A stretch of DNA of 64,000 nucleotides from Moniliophthora roreri (lineage: Eukaryota > Basidiomycota > Agaricomycetes > Agaricales > Marasmiaceae): positions 248,001-312,000 of the forward strand of contig LATX02000223.1 in NCBI GenBank assembly GCA_001466705.2. The letters run 5' to 3'. The notes below the pieces were generated by a model, which was given only the letters and a program-made list of their open reading frames with translations, was not told the origin of the DNA and ran no database searches. The stretch's first letter is position 1, and the number at the start of each line of letters is the position of its first letter. Positions 58,861 through 64,000 of this stretch are shown here, in pieces. The translations under genes were made by a program, and so were the position numbers.

Positions 58861-59205
58861 GTGACAGGCTGTGACACGATAGAACGTGATTCTCATCTCC
58901 ACGGAACACGCTTACCTTCGGTAACGACAGACGAAATCCTCATCTTCCAAGACAAGTCATTCATGGAACAGCTCAAACGTGCCTCGGACAAAGATACCTT
59001 GATCTCCGGTATCGCGGATGCTCAAAGTCAGATCCAGTTCATTGATGGGGCAGAAACGGGGAGAGAGACGTTGGAGCATGAGGTTGAAGCATGAGGGTTA
59101 GGGAAGAAGACTGAGAAGGCGCCAAAGTGGGAGGCGGAAGAAGAGAAGAGGAAGGTTGAGCAGACCAAAGGAGTTTGGGCGAGGAACGTTTTGGCTGACA
59201 CTTAA
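58861..59205 (+). pseudogene. Short charged helical protein frame with one TGA
   Basis: The frame MEQLKRASDKDTLISGIADA...LEHEVEA meets TGA at 59092-59094. It then continues in the same frame as GLGKKTEKAPKWEAEEEKRK...VWARNVLADT to a TAA at 59203-59205. Composition is the same on both sides (Glu/Lys-rich, probably helical), so the TGA looks like a point change. No family recognised. Confidence 0.4.
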
Positions 59206-61229
59206 CCATCTAGCTAATCCCAATCACTCCTCACATCCTTATCTCCGACCCTATTTCACTTTTCCCCAAACCCATGTGACAGGCTGATTTCCGAACCACA
59301 GGTTTCTGGGCGTACCAGATGCACGATGCCTATGAATGGCTTATTTTCGCCTTAGTGATGACAATGACATCGTCTATTGGTTGCGTCAACGACAACCCAG
59401 CTGCTCGTGAATGATTCAGAAGGTGGCCAGGTATGTTATAGGCGCATCTCCATCGCGGGAAACGTACTGATTCCTCTGTTTATTTCTTTGACGCGCTGCT
59501 AGACCCCTTCGAACTTGTGGAAAAAAAGTGCATTCACTTGCAAAACTAATTTGTCGCGGGTATACTTGTCATCTGGCTTAACGATCACTGCAGCACTAAC
59601 CTTGCCATTCAGATAGGCCCTTTTTGCGCGTATGATAAAGGCAAATATCGGGCTCCTCGATCGTTTCAGTCAGCAAACTGAACATCTTCCTATAGGTGTT
59701 TACATGTACTCAGGAGTACGCCGTACTAGTGAAGCCTACCAAGCGATGACTTTCCTTGACGGTTCGTGACTTCGTCGTCGTGTCATCTCCATTGGAAACT
59801 TTACTGATGTTCCATTTGCCAGTAGGTGTCGCAGTATTACATTGGGTCAATGGCTTGCGTGTCAAAGGGTTCACAGGCTACTTCCTAGTGAGTAGTGTTC
59901 TTATGAATGTAGTATAGACAAAAAATGAAAGACGTTTGCATTCATCAGAGCTCGTTGTGATACCTGTAGTGCCTTTAGGAATACCCAACACTTGCTCCAA
60001 ACCCAATGGTGCTTGAGCGTTTACCGGTTACCTTTACTCGTCGTATCATACGGTACGTATTGCATTGATCGGATCGAGGGTGAATATCAGAAACACCTCC
60101 AAAGCTCATTGCATCCCATCCAAGTCTTCGTACATACGGCCGTTCCTTGTCCAAAGATTCCTCAAAAGGTGTCTTGTGCAGCTGTATCCGGATCCGTACA
60201 GTGTGCGGTGGCCCCTCGTTTGTTCTCTTCTCACCCGTTTCGTATCTAGCGACTGGCCACTTTTCGGTTACAGTATATCGGCTTGTAAAGCGCGTATAGA
60301 CGTCTTGTGATAGGGATTAGATCGGGACAGAGCAAGGACGGACTTAGGGATACACACCGTGCCCGTTCTTGGCGGATGGCGTCAAACAGTACCAATTACC
60401 GTCCCATCAAGAAGACTTTGGACTCTGAGTACCACTGTGAACAGGACAGCTGTGTACTGTCGACAGACCAGCAAAAAGGTGTTAACGGGTTGAACGGGTT
60501 GGGGGGCGCTAGATGGGCTATCCGTCGATCCTGTCAGGCACGGCAAGACTCCTTGGGGTAATCAATTCTCAGTATTTTCAACCACATTTTCACAAGAAAT
60601 TACTCACCAGGACCTTTAGTAAACGGAATATTAGCATTGACACTCACTTGGAGGCACCCAGAAGATGAAATTTCCACTTGCTAATTAAAAACACTCAAAG
60701 TCAGTTCTTTCCTACCATAAACGAAGTTCAAAGGGACTGATTATAGTCCAAATCACTGGAAAACAATATAGATCCCCATTGAACACCCGTCGTCGGCCGT
60801 TTTATACTGTTCCGAATACCGTGCCGTCCCGACTAAACCTAGGATGCCATCCGTCTCGCAGACGATTTGTGGCGAACTGTCGACAATTTGCCATTGAAAG
60901 CCTCAGCCCGTCAACGGCACGGTGCACATCCCTAGACCGACTGTGACTTGTCAGCTAGCATCTTCGGACCCCAACACCACCGGAGTCCACAATTTATGGG
61001 AGATATACGTTCATGCGTGCTTATTAACAGTATTAAGGCCAAGCACAAGGCTACTCATCCCGTCGTGCATGCTGTCAGTGTTAATTAATGTCCTCCGAAG
61101 CCTATTGCACACAAGCCGTCTTGCATCGAATCCTGTCAAAATTTCGATCTGAGGGGTACTATCTAGTTCTGTTGCCTGCAGTACATGATGCTCCCGAGTG
61201 ATTTCCAGATGCGGAGCCTTAACAAATGC
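59206..61229. other. No supported gene
   Basis: Two kilobases with only short open frames. No repeat or domain recognised. Confidence 0.45.
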
Positions 61230-61237
61230 TATAAAAG
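61230..61237 (+). promoter_or_regulatory. TATA box of the D-amino-acid-oxidase-like gene
   Basis: TATAAAAG, 80 bp before the ATG at 61317. Confidence 0.5.
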
Positions 61238-61316
61238 ACCTTAATACTTCGTTGGGATCATCGTATTCTACGACCTTCAAACCCCATTCAAGTTCCACTG
61301 CTACTGGTAACCTACC

Positions 61317-62645
61317 ATGTCCGGGAAACAAGAAACCTTCATCAACTTGGACCGCACCCCAGCTATTCAACCCGGTCCCACTTCACCACGCGTCCTCGTC
61401 ATTGGCGCAGGCATCATCGGCATGTCGACAGCTTGGACACTGCTTGACCATGGCTACCATGTCACCGTGGTAGCAGAGCACTTTGCTACGCATGATGGCC
61501 CACGTCTGACATCCCAAATTGCGGGCGCACTGTAAGTACTCTACCCTGATGCTCATTTTTACAATGACATTTACTCACCCATTATCCCCGACTCGTCCTA
61601 CAGCTGGGAGTACCCCCCCGCCGTATGCGGCCACACTTCCAACCAAATCACCCTCGAAAGCTCCAAACGCTGGGCAATGGTCTCCTACCACGTCTTCAAA
61701 CACATAGCTGCAGACCCAGTCTTTGCAAAAGATTTCGGTGTCCATATGTGCAATACCATCTTTTTTTTTGACAAACCCGTCAAAGACGATGAAGTCGCAC
61801 TTCAAAAGATGCGTGAGGTTCAGTGCAGCGGTGTGAATGGTTTTCTTCATGATCGTAGCATTGTCCACAAAGTGGGCATCTCGGAGGTAAAGTGGAAGGA
61901 TGCTTACCAGATCCTCTCGCCGGTCATTGATACTGATGCTGCGCTTATCGAGATTACGAGGCTTGTCAGGGATAAGGGGGCGAAATTAATTAATAACAGG
62001 GTGATCAAAGGGGATTTGCTCGGTCAGGAGAAGCAGCTCCTTAAAGAGTATTCTGCACAGGTTATCGTCAATGCTACGGGTCTGGGTGCCAAGGAGCTTG
62101 CTCATGATGAGGATGTTTACCCGCTTCGTGGTGCTGTTCTGCGTCTCCTCAACGATGGAACACACTTTCCTAAGATCAAGGATGCACTTATTGTAAGCGC
62201 GACTCCGGAAGGACACGTAAAAGAGACTGAGTGAGTTCAAAATCCCCTTTTGTTTTGCCTGCTAACACCACTTACCTGTGACAGTTTCACTTTCATTCTC
62301 CCTCGCAACGATAAAATCCTCTACTTCGGTGGCTTTGCTGAACCGGACAACTCTAATCTCGACTTTGACGAAACCGACCCCAAAATCAAGATGATGGCGA
62401 AGAATGCCAAGGGATTTTTGGGCGAGCTTGACCTAACATACACTGATCCTGCATATCCAATAGCCAAAGGCCTTCGCCCAGCATGTAAAGGCGACGCCCG
62501 TGTAGAGTGTGAGTTGCGCAAGCCAAATACTGGGAAAGAGTACAGTTCCATTGTTCATTCATATGGGCACACTGATGCTGGGTGGTCTTTGTCTTTTGGG
62601 TCTGTGCTTGAAGTTGAGTCACGAGGAGTCCATGTAGGAATATAG
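61317..62645 (+). CDS. D-amino-acid-oxidase-like FAD enzyme
   Basis: Three exons (61317-61531, 61604-62230, 62285-62645) join in phase to 400 residues. The N-terminal VLVIGAGIIGMSTAW (about residues 26-40) is the GxGxxG dinucleotide-binding motif of FAD oxidoreductases, followed by HVTVVAEHF. Further family points are QIAGALWEYPP, a VIVNATGLGAKEL block, VYPLRGAVLRL and SYGHTDAGWSLSFG, the C-terminal FAD-contact loop of D-amino-acid oxidases. It should oxidatively deaminate D-amino acids, giving 2-oxo acid, ammonia and hydrogen peroxide. The C terminus (VESRGVHVGI) lacks an SKL-type peroxisomal signal, so the location is open. Substrate preference cannot be told. Good overall match to family length. 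Confidence 0.9.
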
Positions 62646-64000
62646 TAATACGTACCGAGGATGCCACCCTGTCCCGTTTTAATACACCCCGCATTGAGAA
62701 TGGCCTTGAGAAATGATAATTCGCCATTACACGTGTATAATGGGTGCGGGGGTGAATGATAATTGCCGGCCACGTGGCATTTTCGCTGCCAGCGCCCTCT
62801 CCCTTTCCCTCACGATCCCATTATTATGCTTCCCAGTGTTACTCATTGATCCCTCTATTCACCTGCATTATAATTCATCTTAGTTCCCCATTTTTAGGTT
62901 CAGATTCAGCATAATAATTCCTCCTTTCTCGCCCGAGTTATGATTCCTTTCCCGGTCCTCCCTCTGTCACCTTGTCGACGTTATTTTATTTCAACCCCTT
63001 ACTGAATCATCATTTACGTGGCTTCGGGGGGCATCCTTTTACCCCAGGTGAGTCCTCTTGACCCGTCATCCATCTCCGAGCTCATTATCATTCGTTATGC
63101 AGATCCATCGACGCCGCCGCATTCCGTACTTTTTCTTCTGTGCCTTACTCAATTATAACGTGGTCCACGCTGGAATCTCTGGCAGTCATCCGGTGAGTAC
63201 TCATCACAACTTAGGCGTACCCGTACTAATTATCATTCGTTGTCTAATTCAATCAGCGCCGCCTCATTCCCTCAATTTTCCTTCTCCCGTGCCTTACTCG
63301 ATTATAATACGGTGTAAGCTGGAAGTTCTAGTGGTCATTCGGTGATTATGCATTACCGTTCAGTCGTGTCCGCACTCGTTATTATTCCATTCACAGTGCT
63401 TTTGCTCCTTTTCTGCGTCAGTCCCTGCCGTGTCCTTCTAGGCTGGAGTATTCACACATTCACAATCTGGGCTTTGGGTGCATTGAACTAGCTTCGCCTT
63501 TGGTTACAGAGAAAATGTCTATAAAGTCATGAGAGAGTTGAGTGTGTGTGTGAGTCAGGCCCGAGAAAGGGCATTTTCAGCTTCAAGCGTGCAAGCTGCT
63601 ATGTGGGTGAGTGAATCAACAGAACAAGAATGTTTGTAGTTACATGGATCAGGAAATGGTCGAAGTACTGGGCTGTTGGATGAGATTGTTTCCCTATCTT
63701 CCAGTACAATCACTGAGAAGCTCAATGCATCTTAAGAAGTGTTTTTTCAAGGTAGATATCTGTTTTGCACTGGGTGATCAAGTGATATGAGAATGAGACA
63801 GCATGAATCCGGGGCAAGGCCTTGATGTTTCCTTTGCATAATGAGCATCTATGACATCCCAGATGAACGAGCTTTAGGAGACTCTAGATGCCATAGAGAG
63901 GATACTGAGTCAATTTCCTGTGTTTGTTATGGAGGGGTAACTGTTGGGACCATTGAGCCATGAAAGTCGTAAAGAAGCTGCGAGTGAAAGTGCCTTCGGC
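62646..64000. other. No supported gene
   Basis: Pyrimidine-rich in 62800-63060. Two similar segments at about 63070-63190 and 63225-63345 share CTCATTATCATTCGTT/CTAATTATCATTCGTT and GCCTTACTC(A/G)ATTATAA, a small local duplication. No coding potential recognised. Confidence 0.45.

Overview
The window looks like chromosomal DNA of a filamentous basidiomycete, most likely an Agaricomycete. The genes are split by many short introns (about 45-65 bp, GTRAGT-type donors, YAG acceptors). The gene content fits: Zn(II)2Cys6 and C2H2 regulators, DUF6533-type and other multi-pass membrane proteins, a GH45 endoglucanase, a tannase/feruloyl-esterase, F-box relics and several short-chain dehydrogenases. 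I rebuilt exon structures by hand and kept those where the reading phase closes at every junction.

Layout. 1-9 kb: a Zn2Cys6 transcription factor (+), a five-exon DUF6533-like membrane protein (+) and a C2H2 zinc-finger protein with three internal repeats (-). 10.7-14 kb: an SDR oxidoreductase, an intron-containing tRNA-Ile(AAU), an intronless GT25-type glycosyltransferase followed by an uninterrupted run of 111 A, and an inverted, damaged tRNA-Ile copy. 14-20 kb: gene-poor, with an F-box relic and a 0.6-kb mobile element. 20.7-27 kb: GH45 endoglucanase, a secreted protein of unknown function, a seven-exon gene (-) with an HExxH motif, and a broken second copy of the secreted-protein gene. 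28-36 kb: CAND1 (-) and BCP1/BCCIP (+), divergently transcribed from a 163-bp intergenic region, then tannase (-). 37-42.5 kb: an exon-1 relic of tannase, a ten-exon membrane protein with 15-nt and 9-nt micro-exons, and two SDR copies (one gutted, one intact except that its expected ATG reads ATT).

42.8-55.9 kb is an AT-rich transposon island. It holds two CACTA-ended non-autonomous DNA elements with perfect 3-bp target duplications (one inside an intron), a DUF6570/Helitron-type protein, gag-like ORFs and a Ty1/copia pol fragment. Nine single N bases occur only here. At three of them near-identical sequence lies on both sides, so parts of this order are probably assembly joins. 56-64 kb: a decayed 3' part of the TFIIIC subunit gene TFC4, a small coiled-coil relic, a D-amino-acid-oxidase-like FAD enzyme, and about 1.4 kb without a recognisable gene.

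I see no operon-like or defence-like gene system. The most unusual items are the CACTA pair, the tRNA-bracketed intronless glycosyltransferase with its poly(A) run, the start-codon loss in the SDR, the HExxH gene between two copies of a secreted-protein gene, and a short element that appears to be a deletion derivative of the DUF6570-encoding element 31 kb away.
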